Assembly (NCBI GenBank): GCA_035249305.1
Contig: DATFGQ010000075.1
Coordinates: 1-64,000, forward strand
Direction of reading: 5' to 3'
Source: DASUNP01 sp035249305
GTDB taxonomy: Bacteria > Acidobacteriota > Blastocatellia > UBA7656
Length of the DNA: 64,000 nucleotides
The stretch's first letter is position 1, and each line of letters starts with the position of its first letter. Position numbers and translations under genes: made by a program. Below are positions 42,721 through 51,270 of this stretch, piece after piece. The notes below the pieces were generated by a model, which was not told the origin of the DNA, made no database searches, and saw nothing but the letters and a program-made list of their open reading frames with translations.

Positions 42721-43152
42721 TTAGCCTACTCCCTGAAGAAAGCTCGCGTCGAACGCGTTCGGGAACAGGTCTTTGATGTCGAACTTCTGAACATCGCCCG
42801 AGAGGTTCGCCAGTATCACTTCCGTGTCGTCAGTTGCAAACTCCCAGATCATCTGGCGGCAGCAGCCGCAGGGCGGCGTGATGCTCGTGTGGTCGGCCAC
42901 GATGGCGACCTTCAAAAACTCTGTCGCCCCTTCGCTCACGGCCTTGAAGATCGCCACGCGCTCGGCGCACATGGTCAAACCGTAGGTGGAGTTCTCGATG
43001 TTGCAACCCGTGAAGATGCGGCCATCGGTCGCGAGTATTGCCGCCCCTACTTCAAAGTTCGAATACGGGGCATGCGCCGCAAGTCGCGCCTGTTTCGCCC
43101 GCTCTACCAGCTCGGCGTCGCTCGTTGCGGCCAAAAAGCTTCTCTTTCTCAT
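42721..43152 (-). CDS. cdd: cytidine deaminase
   Basis: Tetrameric-type zinc enzyme converting cytidine or deoxycytidine to uridine. The catalytic CAERVAIFKA (His replaced by Cys in this class, with Glu as proton shuttle) and PCGCCRQMIWEF zinc motifs are intact, and NIENSTYGLT marks the substrate loop. The ATG at 43152 sits six bases after AGAGG; an in-frame TTG two codons earlier is not needed. It lies 22 bases downstream of the uridine kinase gene, and uridine made here would be phosphorylated by that kinase. Confidence 0.95.
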   Translation of the reverse strand: MRKRSFLAATSDAELVERAKQARLAAHAPYSNFEVGAAILATDGRIFTGCNIENSTYGLTMCAERVAIFKAVSEGATEFLKVAIVADHTSITPPCGCCRQMIWEFATDDTEVILANLSGDVQKFDIKDLFPNAFDASFLQGVG

Positions 43153-43174
43153 TACCAACCTCTAACAGTGTCCT

Positions 43175-43846
43175 TCAATTCACCGAGTCGTGTTCGCTCT
43201 CTTCCTGCGAAAACGGGATCTCTTCGGTCTGGCGATCCGCCAGCGAGAGGATCGATTTTATCTTCCCCGTTATCAGGTCGATCCCTACGTCGTTGTGGCC
43301 GCCTTCGGGGATGATTATATCAGCATATCGCTTAGAAGGCTCTACAAATTGCAGGTGCATGGGGCGGACCGTGGTCGTGTACTGCGTGATGATCGATTCG
43401 ACCGTGCGGCCCCGCTCGTGAACGTCGCGGTCCAGCCGGCGTATGAAGCGAATGTCCGCGTCTGTGTCGACGAATATCTTCAGGTCCATCAGCCCGCGCA
43501 GCTTCGAGTTGACGAAGACCAGGATGCCTTCGATTATGATGACCGCGCGCGGGTCTACGTGGATCGTCTCGGCCTTGCGCGAATGCGTGGCGTAGTCGTA
43601 GATCGGCTGCTCGATCGACTCGCCCGCGCGGAGCGCGGCCAGGTGGTTTATCATCAGCTCCGTGTCGAACGCATCGGGGTGATCGAAGTTAACCTTGTGG
43701 CGCAGCTCAATCGGCATGTCGCCAAGGTTACGGTAGTAAGAATCCTGCTGGAGGTATACGACGTTATCTTCGCCGACCGAGCGGATGATCTTGTGCGCAA
43801 CGGTCGTCTTGCCCGACCCGGTGCCGCCGCTTAAGCCGATTATCAT
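43175..43846 (-). CDS. udk: uridine kinase
   Basis: Phosphorylates uridine and cytidine to their monophosphates with GTP or ATP. The 223 residues show the P-loop GGTGSGKTT (7-15), the substrate motif YLQQDSYYRN, a conserved NFDHPDAFD and the lid RDVHERGRT. Length is normal for bacterial Udk. It is encoded 16 bases after the purine nucleoside phosphorylase and 22 bases before the cytidine deaminase, forming a pyrimidine/purine salvage set. Confidence 0.96.
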   Translation of the reverse strand: MIIGLSGGTGSGKTTVAHKIIRSVGEDNVVYLQQDSYYRNLGDMPIELRHKVNFDHPDAFDTELMINHLAALRAGESIEQPIYDYATHSRKAETIHVDPRAVIIIEGILVFVNSKLRGLMDLKIFVDTDADIRFIRRLDRDVHERGRTVESIITQYTTTVRPMHLQFVEPSKRYADIIIPEGGHNDVGIDLITGKIKSILSLADRQTEEIPFSQEESEHDSVN

Positions 43847-43862
43847 GACCGTTATTCTACCA

Positions 43863-44717
43863 TCAAAGCGCGGAATCCGCTTCGTGGCTCACCAGGCGCG
43901 GGGCGAGTCGTATTATCAGCTCGGAAAGCGCGCGACCCGCGCGCGCCCCGACCTCCATCACCTCCTCGTGGGCTATCTCCTGGCCCGCGAGCCCGGCCGC
44001 GGTGTTGGTGATGCAGGAGAGTGCGAGGATCTTCATCCCCATGTGGCGCGCGACTATCGCTTCGGGCACGGTCGACATCCCGAGCGCGTCCGCGCCCAGG
44101 TCGCGCATCATGCGGACCTCGGCCGGCGTCTCGTAACATGGACCGCGGAGCCCTAGGTAAACGCCCTCTTTCAACGTGATGCCCATCTCGCGCGCCGCCT
44201 CGTGGGCCAGGCCAATCAGGGCGGGCGTGTAGACGTTCGTCATGTCCGGGAAGCGCGGGCCGAACCGCTCGTCGTTCTCGCCGCGGAGCGGGTTATCGCC
44301 CATCAGGTTTATGTGGTCGGTGATGATCATCAGCGACCCCGGCTCAAGGTGGTCGGAAGCGCCGCCGGCCGCGTTCGTCAAGACCAGCGTTCGGATGCCC
44401 ATCAGGCTGAAGACGCGGATGGGCAGCGTCGCCTCTTCCATGGAGTAACCTTCGTAAAAATGGAATCGCCCTTTCATCGCGACGACCTCGACCCCGCCGC
44501 AGGAGCCTACGATGAGCTTTCCGGCGTGGCCCTCGACGGTCGAGCGCATGAAATGAGGTATCTCTTCGTAAGGGATCTCGACCGCGTCCGTTATGGCGTC
44601 GGCCACGCCCCCCAGACCCGAGCCGAGAACTATCGCCAATCGCGGCGCGCGTTGCTGGGCCTTTGAGGCGATGTAGCGGGCCGCTTCGTTTGCTCTCTCA
44701 TAAAGTGGAATCGTCAT
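43863..44717 (-). CDS. purine nucleoside phosphorylase, trimeric type
   Basis: Splits purine nucleosides with phosphate into base and ribose-1-phosphate. The 284 residues have the phosphate-site motif VLGSGLG, HFMRSTVEGHAGK, the block RFHFYEGYS, the purine-site signature CYETPAE with MLGADALGMSTVPE-like residues (RDLGADALGMSTVPEAI), and the C-terminal SCITNTAAGLAG. These define the class I (punA-type) low-molecular-mass trimeric enzyme. Its product can enter the pentose pathway by way of the isomerase encoded upstream. Confidence 0.95.
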   Translation of the reverse strand: MTIPLYERANEAARYIASKAQQRAPRLAIVLGSGLGGVADAITDAVEIPYEEIPHFMRSTVEGHAGKLIVGSCGGVEVVAMKGRFHFYEGYSMEEATLPIRVFSLMGIRTLVLTNAAGGASDHLEPGSLMIITDHINLMGDNPLRGENDERFGPRFPDMTNVYTPALIGLAHEAAREMGITLKEGVYLGLRGPCYETPAEVRMMRDLGADALGMSTVPEAIVARHMGMKILALSCITNTAAGLAGQEIAHEEVMEVGARAGRALSELIIRLAPRLVSHEADSAL

Positions 44718-44744
44718 AAGTGAAACTACCGATGAAAGCTCGCG

Positions 44745-45683
44745 TTACCTGTTCTCTTTAACGTACGGAGTGCCGATGGCGCGCGGCGGCGTCGCGCGCC
44801 CTATGAATCCCGCCAGCACTACGAGCGTCAGCACGTAGGGGATGATCTGTATCCACTGCACTGGAATGTCGACTACACCCTGCATGCGTATCGAGATCGC
44901 CTCGGCAATGCCGAACAGGAGGCAAGCCAGAAACGCGCCGACCGGGTGCCACTTCCCCAGGATCAAGGCCGCCAGCGCGATGAAGCCCCGGCCTGCCGTC
45001 ATGTTGCGCGTGAAGAGCGAGTTCTGCCCGATCGAAAGGTACGCGCCGCCTATCGCGGCAAGCAGCCCGCTCAACAGCACCCCGGCGTAACGCATCCGCG
45101 CGACGCTCACGCCCGCCGTGTCGGCCGCCTCGGGGTTCTCGCCGACCGCCCTCAACCGTAATCCGAATCGCGTACGAAATAATACATAGTAGCTCACCGG
45201 CACGAGCACGAAGGCGAGATAGACTATCGGCTTGTGCCCCGACAGTATCACGTTGAGGACGGGAATATTTTCGATCAGAGGTATGTTCCAATCCGGCAGC
45301 GTCTGGTCGCGCGGCAGCGACGGGGTCGATCCCGTCGAGGCGTAGATCGCGCCCGAAACGAGCGCCGGGACCCCGAGGAAGAGTATGTTGATGGCCGTAC
45401 CGACGACCACCTGATCGGCCTTGAACTCGATCGAAGCGATGGCGTGAATGAGCGCGACCACGACTCCCGCGCCCGCCGCCGCGGCCAGCCCGATCCAGGG
45501 ATTGCCCGTGCGCTCGGTGACCGCCGCGGCCGTGAACGCGCCGGCCAGCATGATGCCTTCCAGCGCGATGTTGATCACCCCGCCGCGCTCGGAGTACATG
45601 CCGCCCAGCGCCGCCAGTATGAGCGGCGTCGAAAGCCTCACCATCGAAGCCAGCAGCGATAGATTGATAATGTCGCTAAGCAT
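44745..45683 (-). CDS. nucleoside ABC transporter permease 2 (NupQ/BmpC-like)
   Basis: Inner-membrane permease of 312 residues with about eight to ten helices. GLLNIGAEG-like motif reads GVINIALEGIMLAGAF (about 34-49), and the block RAVGENPEAADTAGVS is a hallmark of BPD_transp_2 proteins of the BmpC/RbsC superfamily. Together with the other permease and the double ATPase it forms an importer for nucleosides. It is separated from the other permease gene by the repeat element at 45720-45880. Confidence 0.9.
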   Translation of the reverse strand: MLSDIINLSLLASMVRLSTPLILAALGGMYSERGGVINIALEGIMLAGAFTAAAVTERTGNPWIGLAAAAGAGVVVALIHAIASIEFKADQVVVGTAINILFLGVPALVSGAIYASTGSTPSLPRDQTLPDWNIPLIENIPVLNVILSGHKPIVYLAFVLVPVSYYVLFRTRFGLRLRAVGENPEAADTAGVSVARMRYAGVLLSGLLAAIGGAYLSIGQNSLFTRNMTAGRGFIALAALILGKWHPVGAFLACLLFGIAEAISIRMQGVVDIPVQWIQIIPYVLTLVVLAGFIGRATPPRAIGTPYVKENR

Positions 45684-45687
45684 TCTA

Positions 45688-45719
45688 AGTCCTGAGTCCT
45701 GAGTGCTGAGTGCTGAGTG
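45688..45719 (+). repeat. heptamer array beside palindrome-cluster copy 3, left
   Basis: TCCTGAG/TGCTGAG units directly upstream of copy 3. Inverse-orientation units lie at 45911-45942 on the far side. Confidence 0.8.
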
Positions 45720-45880
45720 ATAGCAAGCTACTAGGCTCCGTAGGAGCTTACCCGGCTCCGTAGGAGCCCGATGTTTGTAGATGATCGCCAGGCAGGCACA
45801 TACAACTCCGTAGGAGTTGTATAATGGTTATGCGACCCTTCTACAAACATAGAGCCCCGCAGGGGCTTTTCAGACGCCCT
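45720..45880 (-). repeat. palindrome-cluster element, copy 3 of 3
   Basis: Reverse-complement copy of the element at 22326-22490: GGCTCCGTAGGAGC twice, ATGTTTGTAGATGATC, CAACTCCGTAGGAGTTG, CTACAAACAT and AGCCCCGCAGGGGCT. It is close in sequence to copy 2 and lies between two permease genes of one operon. Confidence 0.86.
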
Positions 45881-45942
45881 CTGAGTGCTGAGTGCTGAGT
45901 GAGAGTATAAAACTCAGCACTCAGGGCTCAGCACTCAGCACT
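45880..45942. repeat. heptamer arrays beside copy 3, right
   Basis: Short forward array (TGCTGAG units, 45880-45901), then an inverted array (CTCAGCA units, 45911-45942), immediately before the permease stop codon at 45946. Same arrangement as around copy 1. Confidence 0.8.
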
Positions 45943-45945
45943 GTC

Positions 45946-47049
45946 TCACACGTTGGCCCGGCCCAGTATCCTTTTCGCGCCGCCGCGGAAGATCGCTTCG
46001 CAGGCGACAAACAGGATGACGATGGCCTGCAAGATGACTACCCAGTCTTTCGAGACGTTTGTCGTGAACAGGTCTATGAACGGGCCAGAGCGGATGAGCG
46101 CCCCGAACAGAATGGCCGCCAGCAGCACGCCGACCGGGTGGTTGCGGCCTAACAGCGCCACGGCTATGCCGGTGAACCCGTACCCGATGCCGGCCGAAAA
46201 CGCGTCGTAATATCGATAACGGTATCCCAGCACTTCGTTGATGCCCACCATCCCGGCGAGCATGCCCGAGATGAACATCGCCATCACGATGTTGCGCGAG
46301 ATCGAAACCCCGCCGTACTCGGCCGCCGAAGGGTTGATGCCGACCGCACGAAGCTCGTAGCCCCACGGCGTCTTCCACAAGAAGACGTAGACGGCAACGC
46401 AGGCCAGCAACGCCAGCAGGAAGGCGGTGTTTAAAGGTATGCTCGAAGGGAAATCGATCCCGACAAGCGCCAGCAGCGAGTGGAAGCGCGGGATGTGCGG
46501 CCCCACGACCGTCCCACTCACCTCGTCGGCTATGGGCAGCGTTTGAAGTATAGGGTCGCCCGGCTCGCGGTAGTGATACTGTGTTAGATAGCTTACGATC
46601 GCGGCGGCGATGAAATTCATCATTATAGTCGTGATGACTTCGTGCGCGCCGAACTTCGCTTTCAGCAGGCCGGGGATGCCCGCCCACACGCCCCCGACGA
46701 CGACCGCGGCCAGCGCCGCCAGCAGCACGACCAATAGCGTTGGCCCGCCCTTCAGCACGAGCCCGACCCAGGCCGTTGCAAAGGCCGCCACTACGAGCTG
46801 TCCTTCGGCGCCTATGTTGAGCAGCCCGCATTTGAAGGCAATGGCGACCGCGAGCCCTGTGAAGATCAGCGGCGTCGCGTAGAAGAGCGTGTAGCCCAGC
46901 CCTTCGACCGTACCGAAGGCGCTGGCGAAGAATAGCTGGTAGACGGTCAGCGGGCTGTCGCCCACGATCGCGACAATGATGCCCCCGACTAGGAACGCCG
47001 CCAGCACGGCGATGAGCGGAAAGGTTATTTCCCTAATCAAGCTTCTCAT
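45946..47049 (-). CDS. nucleoside ABC transporter permease 1 (NupP/BmpC-like)
   Basis: Permease of 367 residues with about ten membrane helices. The family blocks KCGLLNIGAEGQLVVAAF (about 74-91) and RAVGINPSAAEYGGVS (about 238-253) are intact. The stop codon of the ATPase gene at 47053 lies three bases upstream of this start, so the genes are coupled. It partners the second permease; the pair forms the transmembrane channel. Confidence 0.92.
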   Translation of the reverse strand: MRSLIREITFPLIAVLAAFLVGGIIVAIVGDSPLTVYQLFFASAFGTVEGLGYTLFYATPLIFTGLAVAIAFKCGLLNIGAEGQLVVAAFATAWVGLVLKGGPTLLVVLLAALAAVVVGGVWAGIPGLLKAKFGAHEVITTIMMNFIAAAIVSYLTQYHYREPGDPILQTLPIADEVSGTVVGPHIPRFHSLLALVGIDFPSSIPLNTAFLLALLACVAVYVFLWKTPWGYELRAVGINPSAAEYGGVSISRNIVMAMFISGMLAGMVGINEVLGYRYRYYDAFSAGIGYGFTGIAVALLGRNHPVGVLLAAILFGALIRSGPFIDLFTTNVSKDWVVILQAIVILFVACEAIFRGGAKRILGRANV

Positions 47050-47052
47050 AAA

Positions 47053-48579
47053 TCAAACGCGGCGGCCGCCGCCCGTCATCATCAAACCTATCTCTTCTTC
47101 GGTCACCGTGCGCGGATCGACCTCGCCCACGATCTCGCCTTCGTAGACGACTATCACGCGGTCGCTCAGGCTCAACACCTCGTCGAGCTCCGCCGAGACT
47201 AAGAGCACCGCGACGCCCGCATCCCGAAGCTCGACGAGCTTGCGGTGTATGAACTCCGTCGCGCCTATGTCGACTCCGCGCGTAGGCTGTGAGACGAGAA
47301 TCAGCTTCGGATTTATGTCGAACTCACGCGCGACTATGAGCTTCTGCTGGTTCCCGCCCGAAAGCGCGCGCGCGGGCAGGGCGATGTTCGGCGGGCGCAC
47401 GTCGTACTCCTTCACAAGCCGGCCCGCGCGCTCCTCTATCACGTTGCCGTTGAGTAGCAGCCCGCCCGAGATGGGAGGGTCGCGGTGCACCCCGAGTATC
47501 GAATTGGCCGCAAGGTCGAAGCTCAGCACGAGCCCGCGGCGGTGACGGTCTTCCGGTATGTGGGCGACGCCCATCCGCTTGCGGTCGTGCGTGTCGAGGC
47601 CATCCACCGATCGGCCTTCCAGTTCCACATCGCCCGCGCTCTGGTGGCGCAGCCCCGCGATTATCTCTATCAGCTCGGTTTGCCCGTTACCTTCGACGCC
47701 CGCTATGCCGAGCGTCTCGCCGCCGCGCACTTCAAACGTGATCTCGTTTAAGACCTTGACCCCGTCCTCGTTAAGGTAAGAAAGGTTGCTCACCTTGAGC
47801 ACGCTCGCGCGCGGCTGCGCCTCTTTCTTTTCGACGCGCAGCAGCACCTCGCGCCCCACCATCATCCGAGCCAGGCCCTCGGCCGTGGCCTCTTTCGTGG
47901 GCAGGTTGCCGACGACGCGGCCATCGCGCATCACGGTTATGTTGTCCGACAGCGCCAGCACTTCGGCCAGCTTGTGCGTGATGATGATAATCGTCTTCCC
48001 CTGCTCGCGCAGCCCGCGCAGGATCTTGAACATCTCTTCGACTTCCTGCGGGGTCAGCACGGCCGTGGGCTCGTCAAGTATCAGTATCCGCGCGCCGCGG
48101 TAGAGCGTCTTGAGAATCTCCACGCGCTGCTGCTGGCCGACCGAGAGACTCGACACGCGCGCGTCAGGGTCTATGCGCAGCCCGTACTGCTCTGATATTT
48201 CGCGCACACGCGCGCGCGCCCGTTTGTAATCGATCGCCACGCCCGCGACCGGCTCCGCGCCGAGGACTATGTTCTCGGTCACCGTCAGTGGCTCCACCAG
48301 CATGAAGTGCTGATGCACCATCCCGAGTCCGAGCCGAATCGCGTCGCTCGGGTTCTTGATAGTGCGCGGCACGCCGTCGATCAGGATCTCGCCCGAGTCT
48401 GCGGTGTAGAACCCGTAGAGTATGTTCATCACCGTAGATTTGCCCGCCCCGTTTTCGCCTATGATCGCGTGTATGGAGCGGTCGACTACGGCCAGGCTTA
48501 CGTGGTCGTTAGCCACCACGTCGCCGAACCGCTTTGTAATGTCGCGCATCTCGACTGCGTACTTCAGTTCTTCGGCCAT
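47053..48579 (-). CDS. nucleoside ABC transporter ATPase, double NBD (NupO-like)
   Basis: Cytosolic ATPase of 508 residues with two nucleotide-binding domains, as in ribose/nucleoside importers. NBD1 has Walker A GENGAGKST, signature LSVGQQQRVE and Walker B ILILDEPTA. NBD2 has the degenerate Walker A GVEGNGQTEL, LSGGNQQKLIV and LILVSQPTRGVD; degeneracy in the second site is normal for the group. Gene order with the two permeases matches the BmpC/NupOPQ operons of other bacteria. No gene for the substrate-binding lipoprotein (BMP family) is present in the window. Confidence 0.94.
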   Translation of the reverse strand: MAEELKYAVEMRDITKRFGDVVANDHVSLAVVDRSIHAIIGENGAGKSTVMNILYGFYTADSGEILIDGVPRTIKNPSDAIRLGLGMVHQHFMLVEPLTVTENIVLGAEPVAGVAIDYKRARARVREISEQYGLRIDPDARVSSLSVGQQQRVEILKTLYRGARILILDEPTAVLTPQEVEEMFKILRGLREQGKTIIIITHKLAEVLALSDNITVMRDGRVVGNLPTKEATAEGLARMMVGREVLLRVEKKEAQPRASVLKVSNLSYLNEDGVKVLNEITFEVRGGETLGIAGVEGNGQTELIEIIAGLRHQSAGDVELEGRSVDGLDTHDRKRMGVAHIPEDRHRRGLVLSFDLAANSILGVHRDPPISGGLLLNGNVIEERAGRLVKEYDVRPPNIALPARALSGGNQQKLIVAREFDINPKLILVSQPTRGVDIGATEFIHRKLVELRDAGVAVLLVSAELDEVLSLSDRVIVVYEGEIVGEVDPRTVTEEEIGLMMTGGGRRV

Positions 48580-48658
48580 AGATTAGTTGCGGCTATAACT
48601 TGATGAGGCGGCGTTATAATAATCTATCGAATGGCCGGATGGGAAGCCGGGATCGGGC

Positions 48659-49288
48659 TCACTTGAGATAATCCCGCTCGATGGCGTCGATCATAGCCAC
48701 ACGCCTGCGGTGGCGGTCCTCTGTAAGCTCAGTCTCAAGCCAGGTGCGAACGATGTCGCGCATCGCCTCGGCCGAGATCATCTTGCCGCCGAGCGTGAGC
48801 ACGTTCGCGCCGTTGTGCTCGCGGCTGTTGCGGGCGGAGGCCACGTCGTAGCACATCGCCGCGCGCACGCCGGGGACTTTGTTCGCAACCATGCAGGAGC
48901 CTATGCCCGCGCCGTCGATCATGATGCCGGCGTGGCATGAGCCGCTGGCGACCGCGCGCGCGACGAGGTGGGCGTATTCCGGGTAATCGACCGCCTCCGT
49001 CGAGTGCGAGCCGAAATCCTGATAGTCGTGTCCGAGGTCGGCGAGCACGCGCTTCAACTCTTCCTTCATCTCGAACCCGCCGTGGTCCGCGCCTATCGCG
49101 ATCTTCTGTTTGCGGGCGGCCGTGCGGCGGCGTGCACGCTCGATCGTGACCCCGCGCTCGCGAGCGAGGTCGGAAGCCAGCGGGGTCAGTATCGCCCGCT
49201 CGTCTATGCGCAGCGTGTCACCCGAGGAGGCGGCGCGCACCTCGCGCTCGGTGATGACCTGCTTTCCTCTTTCGTCAACGACGCCCAT
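48659..49288 (-). CDS. rpiB: RpiB-like sugar-phosphate isomerase with N-terminal extension
   Basis: Ribose-5-phosphate isomerase B family: IAIGADHGGFEMKEEL, DYPEYAHLVARAV, GIMIDGAGIGSCMVANKV and REHNGANVLTLGGKM carry the active-site Cys and the phosphate site. It would interconvert ribulose-5-P and ribose-5-P, joining nucleoside-derived ribose to the pentose pathway. The first about 60 residues are extra and contain VITEREVRAASSGDTL and ILTPLASDLARERGVT. Similar motifs precede some bacterial-microcompartment enzymes, where they might act as targeting or regulatory tails; none of the other genes here supports a microcompartment. The start is ATG 49288, close to AAATCTAAAATCC repeat words. Confidence 0.9.
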   Translation of the reverse strand: MGVVDERGKQVITEREVRAASSGDTLRIDERAILTPLASDLARERGVTIERARRRTAARKQKIAIGADHGGFEMKEELKRVLADLGHDYQDFGSHSTEAVDYPEYAHLVARAVASGSCHAGIMIDGAGIGSCMVANKVPGVRAAMCYDVASARNSREHNGANVLTLGGKMISAEAMRDIVRTWLETELTEDRHRRRVAMIDAIERDYLK

Positions 49289-49354
49289 TCCGATTTCGGA
49301 TTTTAGATTTTATGTGGGCCGTGAGCAATCAATTTTCTGTAAGGCGGGTGTTCG

Positions 49355-49450
49355 TCATTTCTGCTTCTGAAAGATCCTGTCGAGCACAAGCATCGCTACG
49401 AGTCCAAGCCAGACGGTCAACAGCAGCACGTTTATCAGCGTCGAATCCAT
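49355..49450 (-). CDS. 31-residue single-helix membrane microprotein
   Basis: Short gene with GAGAGG ahead of an ATG at 49450. The product starts MDST and contains one hydrophobic helix, LINVLLLTVWLGLVAMLVL, followed by DRIFQKQK. It lies between the isomerase gene and the 5'-nucleotidase, so both directions have short intergenic spaces. It is a typical single-helix microprotein; nothing identifies a partner. Confidence 0.5.
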   Translation of the reverse strand: MDSTLINVLLLTVWLGLVAMLVLDRIFQKQK

Positions 49451-49587
49451 AATCACCTCTCGCCGGAAGTATGACCGGTGCTCCACGGTTGCAGGTGACT
49501 ATACACTAAAAAAACGCGGGGTCAATTCCCTGTACGGGTGAGTCGCGCCCCATCAGATCATCTGGCGCATCCTTTCAATCAGGTTAT

Positions 49588-51171
49588 ATGATTTCTGACA
49601 TGCTCAGACATAGGTGGCGTATCTTGCTCTCGCTGATCCTGTTTTCGTCTATCATCGCGACACAGCCGCCCGCGACGAAAGCCCAGGACCAGGCGCGCGA
49701 AGTGACCATCCTTTACACGAACGACTTTCACAGCGCTTTCGACCCGATCCCCGCCTACTGGCTGCCGGAAAGCCCGCGGCTCGGCGGCGCGGCGCATCTC
49801 GCGACATTAATAAACCAGATTCGCAAACGCGATCGGACGGTCTTCCTCTTCGACACGGGCGACATGTTCACAGGCATGCTCTCGTTTCTCACGCGCGGCG
49901 AGGCGTTGATGGAGATGATGCTGAGCATGAACTACGACGCGATGGCAATTGGCAACCACGAATTCGACTATGGCGCGGACAATTTCGAGAAGCAGATGAA
50001 CCGCGTTCCCTTCCCCGTGCTCGGGGCCAACATTTTTTACAAAGGGACTACGCATCGCTACAGCCGGCCGTACACCGTCATCGAGCGGAACGGAATACGC
50101 CTGGGCGTGATAGGGATAATCGGGCAGGACGCGCGCAGCGTCGCCTTGCCGTCGGGCATCACCCACCTGGACTTTCCCAACCCGATCCCCATCGTCAGAG
50201 AAGCGGTCAAAGAGTTGAAGCCGCACGTCGACCTGATTGTGGTCCTCGCGCATCAGGGGAAGACAGGGCCTATGCAGACAGACGCCGAGCACCACCAGGA
50301 TTTGCAGCGCGATTTTGACGAAGACATAAGGCTGTGCGGCGAAGTCTCGGGCATAGACGTATTCGTCGGCGGGCACGCGCACCGAGGGATCGAAAAACCG
50401 TTCGTGCACCCCAAGACCGGGACGCTTATCGTGCAGACTTACGGCTACGGGACGCGCCTCGGTTATCTGAAGCTCCGCGTGAAGGATAAGAAAGTCGTCT
50501 CGCATGAAGGCGAGTTGCTGAAGGTATGGAGCGACCGATTGCCGGCTGATCCGGTCGTCGCTGCGAAGGTGAAACATTATCAGCAACTGGTCGCGCCGCA
50601 GATAGGCGAAGTGCTGGGCCGGTCAAGAAAGCGGCTCGTGCGCGATTACCGGAAAGAATCTCTCCTCGGAAGCTTTGTTACAGACGTAATGCGCGAGAAG
50701 TCCGGGGCCGACATCGCGATCACCAACGCGGGCGGTCTGCGCGCGGATTTGCCGGAAGGGCCGGTCACGAAGGGCAATGTGCTCGACGCGCTGCCGTTCG
50801 TCAACTCGCTGGTCGTTTGCGATATGACCGGCGCGCAGATACGCGAGGTCCTCGAACAGAGTCTTTCGCTTGAGCGCGGGATGGCTCAAGTCTCAGGGCT
50901 CCGCGCCACTTATGATATGAAACGGCCTATCGGCAATCGCCTGGTCGAGCTTCGCATCAACGATCGCCCGGTCGATGACAACAAGACGTACCGCGTAGCT
51001 ACGAACAGCTTCCTCACTCAAGGCGGCGACCTCTACCAGACTTTCTTGCGCGTGAAGCAGCAAGACACGGGCAAGCTGCTCTCCGACGTGGTCATGGACT
51101 TTTTCAGGGAGCGCCGCGACGTAGAGCCGCCAAGGTTAGGACGCCTCATCCCCGCGGCGGCAGACAATTGA
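49588..51171 (+). CDS. secreted bifunctional metallophosphatase/5'-nucleotidase (UshA-like)
   Basis: Periplasmic hydrolase of 527 residues that would strip phosphate from extracellular nucleotides, feeding nucleosides to the importer encoded just upstream on the other strand. A signal peptide ends near KAQDQ. The calcineurin-like domain (about 35-295) has metal motifs NDFHSAF, GDMFTG, GNHEFDYG and GGHAHRG. The C-terminal 5'-nucleotidase domain (about 330-495) has NAGGLRADLPEG and NSFLTQGGDLY. The start at ATG 49588 is plausible; ATG 49600 would also give a signal peptide. Confidence 0.92.
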   Translation: MISDMLRHRWRILLSLILFSSIIATQPPATKAQDQAREVTILYTNDFHSAFDPIPAYWLPESPRLGGAAHLATLINQIRKRDRTVFLFDTGDMFTGMLSFLTRGEALMEMMLSMNYDAMAIGNHEFDYGADNFEKQMNRVPFPVLGANIFYKGTTHRYSRPYTVIERNGIRLGVIGIIGQDARSVALPSGITHLDFPNPIPIVREAVKELKPHVDLIVVLAHQGKTGPMQTDAEHHQDLQRDFDEDIRLCGEVSGIDVFVGGHAHRGIEKPFVHPKTGTLIVQTYGYGTRLGYLKLRVKDKKVVSHEGELLKVWSDRLPADPVVAAKVKHYQQLVAPQIGEVLGRSRKRLVRDYRKESLLGSFVTDVMREKSGADIAITNAGGLRADLPEGPVTKGNVLDALPFVNSLVVCDMTGAQIREVLEQSLSLERGMAQVSGLRATYDMKRPIGNRLVELRINDRPVDDNKTYRVATNSFLTQGGDLYQTFLRVKQQDTGKLLSDVVMDFFRERRDVEPPRLGRLIPAAADN

Positions 51172-51270
51172 TCTCTCTTTAGAGGAGCGACGGATCTGGA
51201 AGTCGAGACATTACCAGCTTCTCCGCGAGGAAGTCGGTTCCGGCTGGGCGAAACGCCACGGCAGGCGGGG

